From the NCBI GenBank assembly GCA_963843745.1, contig CAWJLP010000012.1:124001-188000 (forward strand): a DNA stretch of 64,000 nucleotides, given 5' to 3'. The translations under genes were made by a program, and so were the position numbers. The DNA is from Trebonia sp963843745. GTDB taxonomy: Bacteria > Actinomycetota > Actinomycetes > Streptosporangiales > Streptosporangiaceae. The notes under the pieces were generated by a model. It saw only the letters and a program-made list of their open reading frames with translations, ran no database searches and was not told where the DNA came from. Shown here piece after piece: positions 41,517 through 49,762 of this stretch. Every line of letters begins with the position of its first letter. Positions within the stretch are counted from its first letter, which is position 1.

Positions 41517-42941
41517 TTACTGGCCCAGGAGCCATTGCCCGGGCGCGATGAGGTCGCGGGCTTCGGCCGGCCCCCATGAGCCGGGCTCGTAGCCGCGGAC
41601 CTGGGGCGGCCTGGTGAGCAGCGGCTCGGCGACCTGCCACACCGCGGCCAGCCCGTCCGGCCGGGTAAACAGCGAGCGGTCGCCGATCAGGACGTCGTGG
41701 ATCAGCCGCACGTACGGCGGCAGCGGGTCGGCACCGTGCAGGCTGGCCAGCGGAATCGCCGCGCGGGCGACATCGAGGTCCAGCGCGGGCCCGGGCTTTT
41801 TGGCCACCAGGAACAGGTCGATCTCCCCGTCACCGGCCAGCGAGAAGGACAGCACGTTCCCATCGCGGGGCAGTCGGCCGGCCAGCGGCCCGGGCGGCTC
41901 GCGCAAGATCAGGCTGACCTTCTGCTTCGACGCGGCCATCCGCTTCCCGGTGCGCAGGTAGAACGGCACATCCCGCCAGCGGGGGTTGTCGATCCACAGC
42001 CGGGCGGCCACGAACGTGTCCCGGCTGGAGTGCGGATCGACACCGGGCACCTCCCGGTACCCGTCGAACTGCCCCAGCACGACCTCCTGCGGGTCCAGCG
42101 GCCGGAAGCAGCTGACGACCTTGTTCCGGGCCGCCTGCAGGCCCGGCGCGTCCAGGCTGGCCGGGGGTTCCATGGCGACCTCGGCGGCCACCTGGAACAG
42201 GTGCGTGACGAGCATGTCCAGGACCGCGCCGGTGGCGTCGTAGAACTGCGCCCGGTCGCTGATGCCGAGCGTCTCGGGCACGTCGATCTGCACCGACTCG
42301 ACGTGCTCGCGGTCCCAGAACGCGGCAGACGAGCTGTTGGCGAAGCGGAGCACGTGCAGATCCTGGGTCGCTTCCTTGCCCAGGAAATGGTCGATCCGGT
42401 ACACCTGCTCCTCATCCAGGACCGAATGAACGACCCGGTCAAGCTCGCGGAAGCTGCCGGGCGAGGTGCCAAACGGCTTCTCGAAGACAACCCGGGCGCC
42501 ATCGGCCAGCCCGTACTGCCCCAGCGCCTGCGTCAGCCCACCGAAGGCGACCGGCGGGACCGCCAGGTAATGCACCAGCTGCGGGCCGCCGCCGACCGAT
42601 GCGCGCGCCTGGCTGAGCACGTCCGGCAGACTGCCGGGATTGCCGGAGCTGAACCCGCCGCCGGCGAAGAACACGCGCTGCGCGAATGAGTCCCAGTCCT
42701 TGTCCTCGGGCTTGGGACCGAACTCGGTGAGCGCATCATGAACACGGGCGCGGAAGTCCCCGTGCGTGATCTCGCCGCGGCCGTTGCCCACCAGCAGCCA
42801 TTGCCCGGGCAGCAGCCCCTCGCACGCCAGCCGGTAAAAAGCCGGCAGCACCATCCGCCTGGCCAGGTCACCGGTCGCCCCGAACAGGACGAAAACCGCC
42901 GGCTGGGCCGCCGGATCTGGCTGCTGCATCGCGGTCACCAC
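41517..42941 (-). CDS. zwf: Glucose-6-phosphate 1-dehydrogenase
   Basis: A 474-residue G6PD, the NADP+-reducing entry enzyme of the oxidative pentose phosphate pathway. 'VLFGATGDLARRMVLPAFYRLA' is the nucleotide-binding motif and 'YRIDHFLGKEATQDL' the catalytic motif with the His/Lys pair. 'FEKPFGTS' and 'YLRTGKRM' are also conserved. It stands alone, without tal, tkt, opcA or gnd partners, so it may be an additional copy. The start is uncertain among GTG 42941, GTG 42938 and ATG 42929, since GGAGG sits close to all of them. Confidence 0.93.
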   Translation of the reverse strand: MVTAMQQPDPAAQPAVFVLFGATGDLARRMVLPAFYRLACEGLLPGQWLLVGNGRGEITHGDFRARVHDALTEFGPKPEDKDWDSFAQRVFFAGGGFSSGNPGSLPDVLSQARASVGGGPQLVHYLAVPPVAFGGLTQALGQYGLADGARVVFEKPFGTSPGSFRELDRVVHSVLDEEQVYRIDHFLGKEATQDLHVLRFANSSSAAFWDREHVESVQIDVPETLGISDRAQFYDATGAVLDMLVTHLFQVAAEVAMEPPASLDAPGLQAARNKVVSCFRPLDPQEVVLGQFDGYREVPGVDPHSSRDTFVAARLWIDNPRWRDVPFYLRTGKRMAASKQKVSLILREPPGPLAGRLPRDGNVLSFSLAGDGEIDLFLVAKKPGPALDLDVARAAIPLASLHGADPLPPYVRLIHDVLIGDRSLFTRPDGLAAVWQVAEPLLTRPPQVRGYEPGSWGPAEARDLIAPGQWLLGQ

Positions 42942-43220
42942 GCCTCCAAGCTACATTCCCGCCCCGGCCCGCCCGGGGCCGCCCTTCCTCCTCGCGGAAC
43001 CCTTACCTGCCGGTTCAGGATCAGCAGCTGCTCCTGTTGCGCCGGTCCCCTGTCACCCGGCACCGGCGCTGCGCTCCGGCCAGGCGCTCAGCTAAGCCTC
43101 AGAGCTCAGCCTCAGCCTGTGCCGGCCAGCCTTTCGGTAACCTTCCGGGTTGCTTCCATCGCAGTTCCACCGTCGGCCGCCATCCTCAGATCCAGGGCAT
43201 CGACGTAAGGAACTCAGCAA

Positions 43221-43952
43221 ATGTTTTCCCGCAAACTCACCAGGTCCATCGTTGTCGGCGCCGCGGCCATCGCGGTCGCGGGCGGTTCCTACGGGATCGT
43301 CAGCGCAACCTCCGGCAGCGGCTCAACCGCTGCTGCCAGCACCCCTCCCGCTGCCAGCGGCAGCTCACCTGCTGCCAGCGGCAGCTCCGGTGGCGGGGGA
43401 TCCAACGCCCGGTCCGGACCGGCCGCGGGGGGATCATCCGGCACGGTCAGCAGCCTGTCCACGTCGGGCTTCACAATCACGACATCAGCGGGTCAGAAGG
43501 TGACCGTCAAGGAGGCGTCCTCCACGACGTACCAGAACGGGACGAGCCCGGCCTCGGCGAGTGCCGTTACAACCGGCGAACCCGTCCTCGTACTCGGCAC
43601 GACCAGCTCAACGACCATCACGGCCACGCAGGTCACCGTGCAGCCGGCTGGCAGCGAAGGATCGGCGGCTTCCTCGGCGGCAGGGGTGGTCCCCTTCCAG
43701 CAGGGTGCGTCGGCCACGGCAAAGACGGCCGGTCAGATCCCGGCGGACTACACGCAGGGGTCGGGGACGCTGGCCAGCGGAACGACAGCCAACAAGGCGA
43801 CGGAAGCTGCGCTGGCCGCCTACCCGGGGGGCATCGTCGACCGTGTGGTGGAGCTGGGCAACGGCGACTACGAGGTCCACTACATCGGCGTCAACTGGCC
43901 GCACCACATCTTCGTCAACCAGGACTTCAAGGTCATCGGCGCCAACGACTAG
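43221..43952 (+). CDS. Exported PepSY-like protein with Ser/Gly-rich linker
   Basis: A 243-residue exported protein. 'FSRKLTRSIVVGAAAIAVAGGSYGIVSA' is a signal peptide or anchor, followed by a Ser/Ala/Gly-rich linker, a beta-rich domain ('SGFTITTSAGQKVTVKEASSTTYQNG', DUF5666-like) and a C-terminal PepSY-like unit ('ATEAALAAYPGGIVDRVVELGNGDYEVHYI'). AAGGA precedes the ATG. Similar proteins are thought to bind proteins or peptidases outside the cell; no specific role can be given. Confidence 0.8.
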   Translation: MFSRKLTRSIVVGAAAIAVAGGSYGIVSATSGSGSTAAASTPPAASGSSPAASGSSGGGGSNARSGPAAGGSSGTVSSLSTSGFTITTSAGQKVTVKEASSTTYQNGTSPASASAVTTGEPVLVLGTTSSTTITATQVTVQPAGSEGSAASSAAGVVPFQQGASATAKTAGQIPADYTQGSGTLASGTTANKATEAALAAYPGGIVDRVVELGNGDYEVHYIGVNWPHHIFVNQDFKVIGAND

Positions 43953-44096
43953 GCGGACTACGCCCGGCTCCCGGACCGGACTCGACCTGAGTAACCTCCG
44001 CAATTGAAGATCGTTAGCGGGGCGATCCACAGCCATCGGAAGACTGTTAGCCGAAGGGGGGCCCACGTCGACGAAGGCGGGCAGGAAATTCAAGAT

Positions 44097-44222
44097 CATC
44101 ATCCAGAACGTACGCAGCTGACTGCCGATCAGGCCGCGGCTGTGCTGTCGGTGCTGACCGACGGCAAGCGCGTCTCGGTGATCAACGCGCCCGCCGGATC
44201 GGGCAATTCTCCGCTTCTGTGA
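44097..44222 (+). pseudogene. Relaxase/TraA helicase-domain remnant
   Basis: A 41-residue segment reads 'HHPERTQLTADQAAAVLSVL' and 'GKRVSVINAPAGSGNSPLL', then stops. It matches the helicase Walker A region of MobF/TraA conjugative relaxases ('LTAEQAAAV..VLT.G..V.VINAPAGSGKT'), except that the P-loop Lys is Asn and the frame ends immediately after. The rest of the gene is missing. The first 31 bases recur at 30691-30721. Confidence 0.7.
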
Positions 44223-44227
44223 GCCCT

Positions 44228-44824
44228 CTAGCCTCGTCCCTGTCCCTGGCGCGGGGCCGGTTCGGCGCGGTTCTGGGTGCCGGTCAGGAATACCGAGGTG
44301 ACGAGGGCGGCGGCTTTCTCGACGCCGGCTTGGTGCTCGGCGGTCATGCGGGCGGCGGCCTGGAGCAGCTGGCCGAGCAGGAACTGCAGTTCCCCGGCGG
44401 TGAGGTCGCCGCGGAACGTGCCGTCGTCGATGCCGCGCTGCAGGAGCGCCCGGATCATCGTGTCGATCTGCTGTTCCGCGTCGCCGTGGTAGTCCGAGAC
44501 GCCGAACCGGCTGATGAGGGCGGCGTACTTGCTGCCGCCGGCGGCGATCACGCGCGCCAGGCGGGCGATGGCCTCGGTCACGGGCACGGCGTCCAGGTCG
44601 GCCTCGGCGAGCCCGGCGGCGGTGGCGTCGCGGGCGGCGGTGCCCAGGGCCTCCAGTAGCCGCTCCCGGGTGGGGAAGTGCCGGTACAAGGTGGCCCGGG
44701 ACACCCCGGCGGCCGCCGCGACCTCGGTCAGGCTGGGCGGCTCGCCGCCTGCAGCGAGCAGGTCGGCGGCGGCATCGAGGATCGCCCCGGCGACCCGGTC
44801 GTGGATAGCTGTGCTCCTGGCCAT
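44228..44824 (-). CDS. TetR-family repressor of the MMPL transporter
   Basis: A 198-residue TetR-type regulator. 'ILDAAADLLAAGGEPPSLTEVAAAAGVSRATLYRHFPTRERLLEALG' is the DNA-binding domain, followed by a helical ligand pocket. It is divergent from the MMPL gene; the interval carries a palindrome at 44876-44891 that fits TetR binding. It probably represses the transporter until a lipid or drug ligand is bound. Confidence 0.92.
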   Translation of the reverse strand: MARSTAIHDRVAGAILDAAADLLAAGGEPPSLTEVAAAAGVSRATLYRHFPTRERLLEALGTAARDATAAGLAEADLDAVPVTEAIARLARVIAAGGSKYAALISRFGVSDYHGDAEQQIDTMIRALLQRGIDDGTFRGDLTAGELQFLLGQLLQAAARMTAEHQAGVEKAAALVTSVFLTGTQNRAEPAPRQGQGRG

Positions 44825-44875
44825 GATCCCGACTTTACATCATTGACTCACTGCTATACGTTGTCGTCCATAAGT

Positions 44876-44891
44876 GAGACAACAATGTCTC
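44876..44891. promoter_or_regulatory. TetR operator-like palindrome upstream of the MMPL gene
   Basis: GAGACA-ACAA-TGTCTC is a perfect 6-4-6 inverted repeat, 40 bases before the MMPL start and 52 before the divergent TetR start. The size and position are typical of TetR operators. Confidence 0.55.
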
Positions 44892-44930
44892 ATATCAAAA
44901 CCTCGCTGTACCTGAAGACAGGGGACTGAC

Positions 44931-47135
44931 ATGGCAACGATGGCTCGCTGGTGCGTCCAGCGCCGCGCCTGGGTACTGATCGGGTGGCTGGCACTGCTGG
45001 CGGTCCTGGGGGTGACCGGCCGGGCTGCGGGGTCCACCTACTCCGACGCCCTCACCCTGCCGGGCACCGGCTCAACCACCGCGCTCAACCTGCTGGAGCA
45101 GGCGTTCCCCGGGCACGCCGGGGACCAGGACACGATCGTGTGGCGGGCCAGCTCGGGCAGCGTGCGGGACCCGGCCGTCCGCGACCGGGTCACCGCCATG
45201 CTGGATAAGGTCGCCGCCGCGCCCGCGGTGGCGTCGGTGACCAGCCCGTACTCGGCCCGCGGCGCCGCCCAGGTCAGCCGGAGCGGGCAGATCGCCTATG
45301 CCACCGTGGTCTTCGACGCCCCGCAGGCGAGCCTGCCCGTGCCGGACGTCACCCGCGTCGTCGACCTCGCCGAGGCCGCTCGGGCCTCCGGCGTGCAGGT
45401 CGAGGTCGGCGGCCCGGCGGTGGAGAACGCGCTGCGGCCCTCGGTCGGCATCAGCGCCGGCGTCGGGGTCATCGCCGCGGCCGTCGTGCTGTTCATCGCG
45501 TTCGGGTCGCTGCTGGCCATGCTCCTGCCCCTGGCCGTCGCGATCGCCGCACTGGTCTCGGGCCTGATGGCAACCGGGCTCCTCTCGCACGTGGTGACCA
45601 TCCCCTCGGCCGCCCCGACCCTGGGCATCTTGATCGGGCTCGGCGTGGGCATCGACTACGCGCTGTTCATCGTCACCCGGCACCGCAACAACATCAAAGC
45701 CGGGATGTCCCCCCAGGACGCCGCGGTCCGCGCGCTGAACACCTCCGGCCGCGCGGTCCTGTTCGCCGGGACCACCGTCTGCATCGCCCTGCTCGGAATG
45801 CTCGTGCTGCGCATCGGCTACATCTCCGGGCTGGGCATCGCCGCCGCGATCACCGTCTTGTTCACCGTGGCCGCCGCCACCACGTTGCTGCCCGCACTGC
45901 TCGGTTTCCTCGGGATGCGGGTCCTGTCCCGCCGCGAACGCCGCCGGCTGGCCGCCGGCGGGCCCGCGCCCGACGGCACCTCCGGGGCGTGGGCCCGGCT
46001 GGCTGCATTCGTGCAGCGCCACCCCGCCCCCCTGGCCGCGGCCGCCGCCGCGGTGATGCTTACGCTGGCCATCCCGGTGCTCGCGCTGCGGCTGGGCTCC
46101 TCCGACGCGGCCAACGACCCCGCCTCCACCACCACCCACCAGGCCTACAACCTGCTCGCCGACGGATTCGGCCCCGGCTTCAACGGCCCGCTGCAACTAG
46201 TCGGCACGACCAGTTCCCCCACCGATACAGCCGCATTCGCCCGGCTGGCCAGCACCCTGGCGACCGAACCGGGGATCGCCGCGGTCTCCGCGCCCGTGGC
46301 CGGCCACGGCGCCGCGCTGATCAGCGTGACCCCCACCACCTCCCCCGAGGCCGCCGCCACCAGCACCCTGATCAGCCACCTGCGCGACACCGTGATCCCC
46401 GCCGCCGAAAGCGGCGGCACCACGCTGCACGTCTATGTCGGCGGCGTCACCGCCACTAACGACGACTTCGCCACGGTCGTCGCTCCCAAACTGCTGATCT
46501 TCATCGGGGTCGTCCTCATCCTGGGATTCGGGCTGCTGATGCTGGCCTTCCGGAGCCTGCTGATCCCCGCGGTCGCAGCGGTGATGAACCTGCTTGCCGC
46601 CGCCGCCTCCTTCGGCGTGCTGGTCGCCGTCTTCCAGTACGGCTGGGGACTGCGGCTGCTTAACCTCGGCCAGGCCGGACCGGTCGAATCGTTCCTGCCC
46701 GTGCTGATGCTCGCGGTCCTGTTCGGCCTGTCCATGGACTACGAGGTCTTCCTGGTCTCCAGGATCCGCGAGGAATGGGCCACCAGCGGCGACAACCACC
46801 AGGCGGTACGCACCGGCCAGGCCACCACCGGCCGGGTCATCATCGCCGCCGCCACCATCATGATCCTGGTGTTCAGCGCGTTCATCCTGTCCGGACAGCA
46901 GGTCATCGGCGAGATGGGCATCGGCCTGGCCGCCGCGGTCCTGCTCGACGCCTTCCTTCTGCGCACCATCCTGGTCCCCGCCCTGATGCACCTGTCCGGC
47001 CGCGCCAACTGGTGGCTGCCCGGCGGGCTCGACCGCATCCTCCCGCACCTGTCCATCGAACCCACCACCCAGCCGCCTGCCCCGACCACCCCCGCACCCG
47101 ACAGCCAGATCGTGCACAGCACCGCAGCCCAGTAG
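44931..47135 (+). CDS. MMPL-family RND transporter
   Basis: A 734-residue RND-type exporter with about 12 membrane spans. It opens with 'MARWCVQRRAWVLIGWLALLAVLGV', and the first MMPL repeat contains 'GILIGLGVGIDYALFIVTRHRN' with the proton-relay Asp-Tyr pair. The second has 'FGLSMDYEVFLVSRIREEW'. Relatives export lipids, siderophores or drugs by proton motive force. Under the divergent TetR it is most likely an inducible efflux system. Confidence 0.93.
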   Translation: MATMARWCVQRRAWVLIGWLALLAVLGVTGRAAGSTYSDALTLPGTGSTTALNLLEQAFPGHAGDQDTIVWRASSGSVRDPAVRDRVTAMLDKVAAAPAVASVTSPYSARGAAQVSRSGQIAYATVVFDAPQASLPVPDVTRVVDLAEAARASGVQVEVGGPAVENALRPSVGISAGVGVIAAAVVLFIAFGSLLAMLLPLAVAIAALVSGLMATGLLSHVVTIPSAAPTLGILIGLGVGIDYALFIVTRHRNNIKAGMSPQDAAVRALNTSGRAVLFAGTTVCIALLGMLVLRIGYISGLGIAAAITVLFTVAAATTLLPALLGFLGMRVLSRRERRRLAAGGPAPDGTSGAWARLAAFVQRHPAPLAAAAAAVMLTLAIPVLALRLGSSDAANDPASTTTHQAYNLLADGFGPGFNGPLQLVGTTSSPTDTAAFARLASTLATEPGIAAVSAPVAGHGAALISVTPTTSPEAAATSTLISHLRDTVIPAAESGGTTLHVYVGGVTATNDDFATVVAPKLLIFIGVVLILGFGLLMLAFRSLLIPAVAAVMNLLAAAASFGVLVAVFQYGWGLRLLNLGQAGPVESFLPVLMLAVLFGLSMDYEVFLVSRIREEWATSGDNHQAVRTGQATTGRVIIAAATIMILVFSAFILSGQQVIGEMGIGLAAAVLLDAFLLRTILVPALMHLSGRANWWLPGGLDRILPHLSIEPTTQPPAPTTPAPDSQIVHSTAAQ

Positions 47136-47574
47136 CGGCCCGCCAGCCGGTCCGGCCGCCCAGACCAGCAGGGCAACGCCGCGGACGTGGGCGCCTACCC
47201 ATGCCACCAGGTGAGGCAGCCCCCGAGCTCCGATCCTCCCCGGGTGCTGAGCGGCCGTGACTGGGTCGGCCCCGCGCCGCTGGCTGACCCGCCACACCGG
47301 TCACCAGCACGCCGGCGGATCACCGCGCCCTGCCTGACCCCGGCAATCCTGCTGGCCCCCGGCCACCCAACTGGTGGCCTGGGCCGAACGGACGCTCCTA
47401 TCTAGCAGCGGATTCGTCGCAGCATTGGGTACCCTGCCGGGTGACCCCGCTGTGCAAAGCCAGATCACCGCGCAGCTCAGGGGGCGAAGTGAAAACTCAA
47501 GTGCGCCCGGCAGGATTCGAACGGGGTGACTTTGTCAGCCCGGGGCGGGCCGTACGTGGTCAAAGGAGAGCGTC
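47136..47574. other. Gap with a tRNA 3'-end fragment, otherwise featureless
   Basis: Frames in this stretch are Arg/Pro-rich and lack known motifs. Near the right end is a 21-base sequence identical in form to the 3' end of a tRNA on the minus strand (listed separately). The last 20 bases are the leader of dodecin. Confidence 0.5.
47502..47522 (-). other. tRNA 3'-end fragment, possible attachment-site scar
   Basis: Read on the minus strand this begins GTTCGAATCC (a T-loop) and continues through a 3' acceptor-like CGGGCGC and an A. The 5' strand of the T-stem that should precede it does not pair, and no D or anticodon arm is present. It is therefore only the 3' part of a tRNA. Integrative elements duplicate exactly this portion at attachment sites. 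The isotype cannot be determined. Confidence 0.5.
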
Positions 47575-47784
47575 GTGAGCGTGTACAGGGTGACCGAGAT
47601 CATCGGAACAAGCAGCACTTCGTGGGAAGACGCGGCAGCGGAGGCGATCAGGACGGCCGCCGGGACGCTCCGCGATCTGCGGGTAGCCGAGGTCGTCAAG
47701 CAGGACATCCATCTGGACGAGGGCGGGGCGATCACCTATCGCACCAAGCTCCAGCTCTCATTCAAGTACGAACCCGGCCAATGA
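47575..47784 (+). CDS. Dodecin flavin-storage protein
   Basis: A 69-residue dodecin. 'VYRVTEIIGTSSTSWEDAAAEAIRTAAGTLRDLRVAEVVKQDIHL' with the flavin-stacking Trp and downstream Gln, and the terminal 'TYRTKLQLSFKY', match the family closely. Dodecins form hollow 12-mers that bind FMN/FAD or CoA and buffer free flavins. GTG start with AAAGGAGA at a good distance. Confidence 0.95.
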   Translation: MSVYRVTEIIGTSSTSWEDAAAEAIRTAAGTLRDLRVAEVVKQDIHLDEGGAITYRTKLQLSFKYEPGQ

Positions 47785-48101
47785 TCCCCGGCCAGCTGCT
47801 TCCAGCGCAGGTGGGCTGAGCGCGCGAGCTTTCGGCCCGATCCTGCTGCCATGCCGGAATGGCCTTTACACGCATCGTAAACACCAGCAACACACGCCCG
47901 ACCTGCGGCATGACCGAGCGTTTCCGCGGAAACCAGCGTCATGGACGTAACTGCGTGCGGCAGGAACGATCAGGGCCGACGTTCTGCCCGCGGCATGACA
48001 GCGCATTTAGGGAGCCGGACGACTGACTCATCTGCCGTGGCGATGGACCGGACGCCGGCGTCCGGTAGTGAGGACAGGAGCCCCGCGGTCCGGCCTTGTG
48101 G
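47785..48101. other. Gap without supported gene
   Basis: No frame shows conserved motifs. The interval separates dodecin from the convergent HTH gene, and I see no clear terminator hairpin or repeat. Confidence 0.4.
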
Positions 48102-48359
48102 TCAGCGGCCTGAGAGATAGTCGATGTCCACGCCGAAAAAGCGGGCGATAGCGACTAGGCGCGAGTCGCTCGGCTCAGCGCGCTGTCCTGTCTGCAACCA
48201 GGACAGATACGCGGCTGAGATGATCTTGACTCCCGCTTGGGCGTTGATAGCGTCAGCCACCTCGCGCGCGGTGTACGGGGGGTGCACGGCCTCGAAGAGG
48301 TGGTTCAGCCTCTCCGCGATCACGTTCTTTTGGCTGGTGTCGTTGGTCATGACTGCCAT
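48102..48359 (-). CDS. Small XRE/EspR-like DNA-binding protein
   Basis: An 85-residue protein. 'IAERLNHLFEAVHPPYTAREVADAINAQAG' and 'ISAAYLSWLQTGQRAEPSDSRLVAIARFFGVDIDYL' show the helix-turn-helix plan of actinobacterial EspR/XRE-type regulators. The longer frame from 48521 adds sequence with no similarity. The start is taken as ATG 48359 (ATG 48350 also possible) behind a GGAGAG. It lies about 380 bases downstream of a DUF574 methyltransferase gene on the same strand. Confidence 0.82.
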   Translation of the reverse strand: MAVMTNDTSQKNVIAERLNHLFEAVHPPYTAREVADAINAQAGVKIISAAYLSWLQTGQRAEPSDSRLVAIARFFGVDIDYLSGR

Positions 48360-48739
48360 CACTCTCCGCAAGGATTCCTCGTCCGCTCTGTCGGCTCGCC
48401 TCGCGCACCTGTCACCCGCAGATGGTCCGATCGCTGTTAGTCCAGGACGGAACGTGACGACTCTGTGCTGGACAACCGCGCTTGAGGCGGCCAGCTGTAT
48501 CAGCACGTCAAATCCATACATAAAGATTAATACATTGAGTCATATTAGAGAACTATTTTTTGCCTGATCGTGAAACAGGGCTGACTGGCCGGTAGGCGAG
48601 GCGCTGCTGACGGGAGCGACCTTCCTGATGCTGATATTCGTCGCGGTGGAGAGCACCCGCGACTGAGATGGTCTTCCCAGCGAACCAGATGCGGCCGAGT
48701 GTTGGTGGTGCCGTAGTGGCGATGCTGGCCGCGAGCAAA

Positions 48740-49549
48740 TCATGACTTGCGGGCGACTCCGCCGTACATGCTCACCTCGGTGGACGTCGGCTGTGGGCCT
48801 GTGTTATCAGGTCGCCACTCTGAGACCAAGACGACACCGGGTGGCACTAGTTCGAGGTCGCCGAACGCGAGCCTGGCGAACTCACTGGAGTCGCGCAGCT
48901 GGAGCGGAACGTCGGCCTCTTGGTAAGTGCGGACGCCTGCGCTGACTGCCGCCGCGTCGTTGTGCTCTCCTGTCGCGTGCGAGGCGACTAGGTAACTGCC
49001 GGACGGCAGAGCACCGAGTAGCGTCGCGACGCTGTACGCGGGCTTGGACTCGTCCGGCATGAAATGCAGGATGGCGGCGAGCACCAAGGCGACCGGGCGG
49101 CTGAAATCCAGCACGTCGCGGGTGACCGGATTGTCAAGGATCGCTGACGGCTCGCGCAAGTCGGCCTGGATATAGCCAGTGCGGCCGGCCTGTGAGGAGG
49201 TGAGCAGCGCCCGCGCGTGCGAAAGCACCATCGGATCGTTGTCGACATATACGACGCGTGCGGATGGCGCGGCAGCCTGTGCCACCTCGTGCACGTTGTT
49301 CGTGGTCGGCAGCCCGGTCCCGATGTCGAGGAACTGTCGGATGCCGGCTTCCGTTGCTAGGTAGCGGATTGCGCGGCCGAGGAAGGCGCGGTTTTCGCGC
49401 GATCCGATGCGTGCGCCCGGCAAGCTTGTGAGTATCTTCTCCGCTGCCTCGCGATCGGCGGCGAAATGATTCTTTCCGCCCAGGTAGTAGTCATACATCC
49501 GGGCAGGGTGTGGCCGGTACGTGTCAATCTCCTGGGGCAGGTCCGGCAT
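48740..49549 (-). CDS. SAM-dependent methyltransferase, DUF574 family
   Basis: A 269-residue class I methyltransferase of the actinobacterial DUF574/Methyltransf_19 group. 'PARMYDYYLGGKNHFAADREAAE' is its N-terminal hallmark, 'FLDIGTGLPTTNNVHEVA' the SAM motif, and 'VVYVDNDPMVLSHARALL' the acidic loop. The substrate is unknown; the family is very expanded in actinobacteria and often sits beside HTH genes. GGGAGGCGGAC precedes the ATG. A 17-base inverted repeat lies upstream at 49595-49611. Confidence 0.92.
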   Translation of the reverse strand: MPDLPQEIDTYRPHPARMYDYYLGGKNHFAADREAAEKILTSLPGARIGSRENRAFLGRAIRYLATEAGIRQFLDIGTGLPTTNNVHEVAQAAAPSARVVYVDNDPMVLSHARALLTSSQAGRTGYIQADLREPSAILDNPVTRDVLDFSRPVALVLAAILHFMPDESKPAYSVATLLGALPSGSYLVASHATGEHNDAAAVSAGVRTYQEADVPLQLRDSSEFARLAFGDLELVPPGVVLVSEWRPDNTGPQPTSTEVSMYGGVARKS

Positions 49550-49594
49550 GTCCGCCTCCCGGGTTTCTCGCTATGTGTCATCACTGCGGTTATG

Positions 49595-49611
49595 AGTATA
49601 TTGATTATACT
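49595..49611. promoter_or_regulatory. Operator-like inverted repeat upstream of the DUF574 gene
   Basis: AGTATA-TTGAT-TATACT is a perfect 6-5-6 inverted repeat about 46 bases upstream of the methyltransferase start, in an AT-rich pocket. The nearby XRE-like protein is a possible ligand. Confidence 0.45.
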
Positions 49612-49762
49612 GTTGCGCTTCTCACGCGGGTCGGCTTCCTGTGATCACGCTCGCTACGGCTGGGCAGCTCGCTGTCGGTCAGCTGGGCGTACGTGATTGC
49701 TGCCGGTGACTGTAGGGCGGTGAATTTTCGACCGCAGGAAGGTGCGGAGCATGGCGGCTCCC

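Noticed and set aside
47502..47522. Complete tRNA gene on the minus strand
   Set aside because: The D arm, anticodon arm and 5' T-stem strand are absent, so it is recorded only as a fragment.
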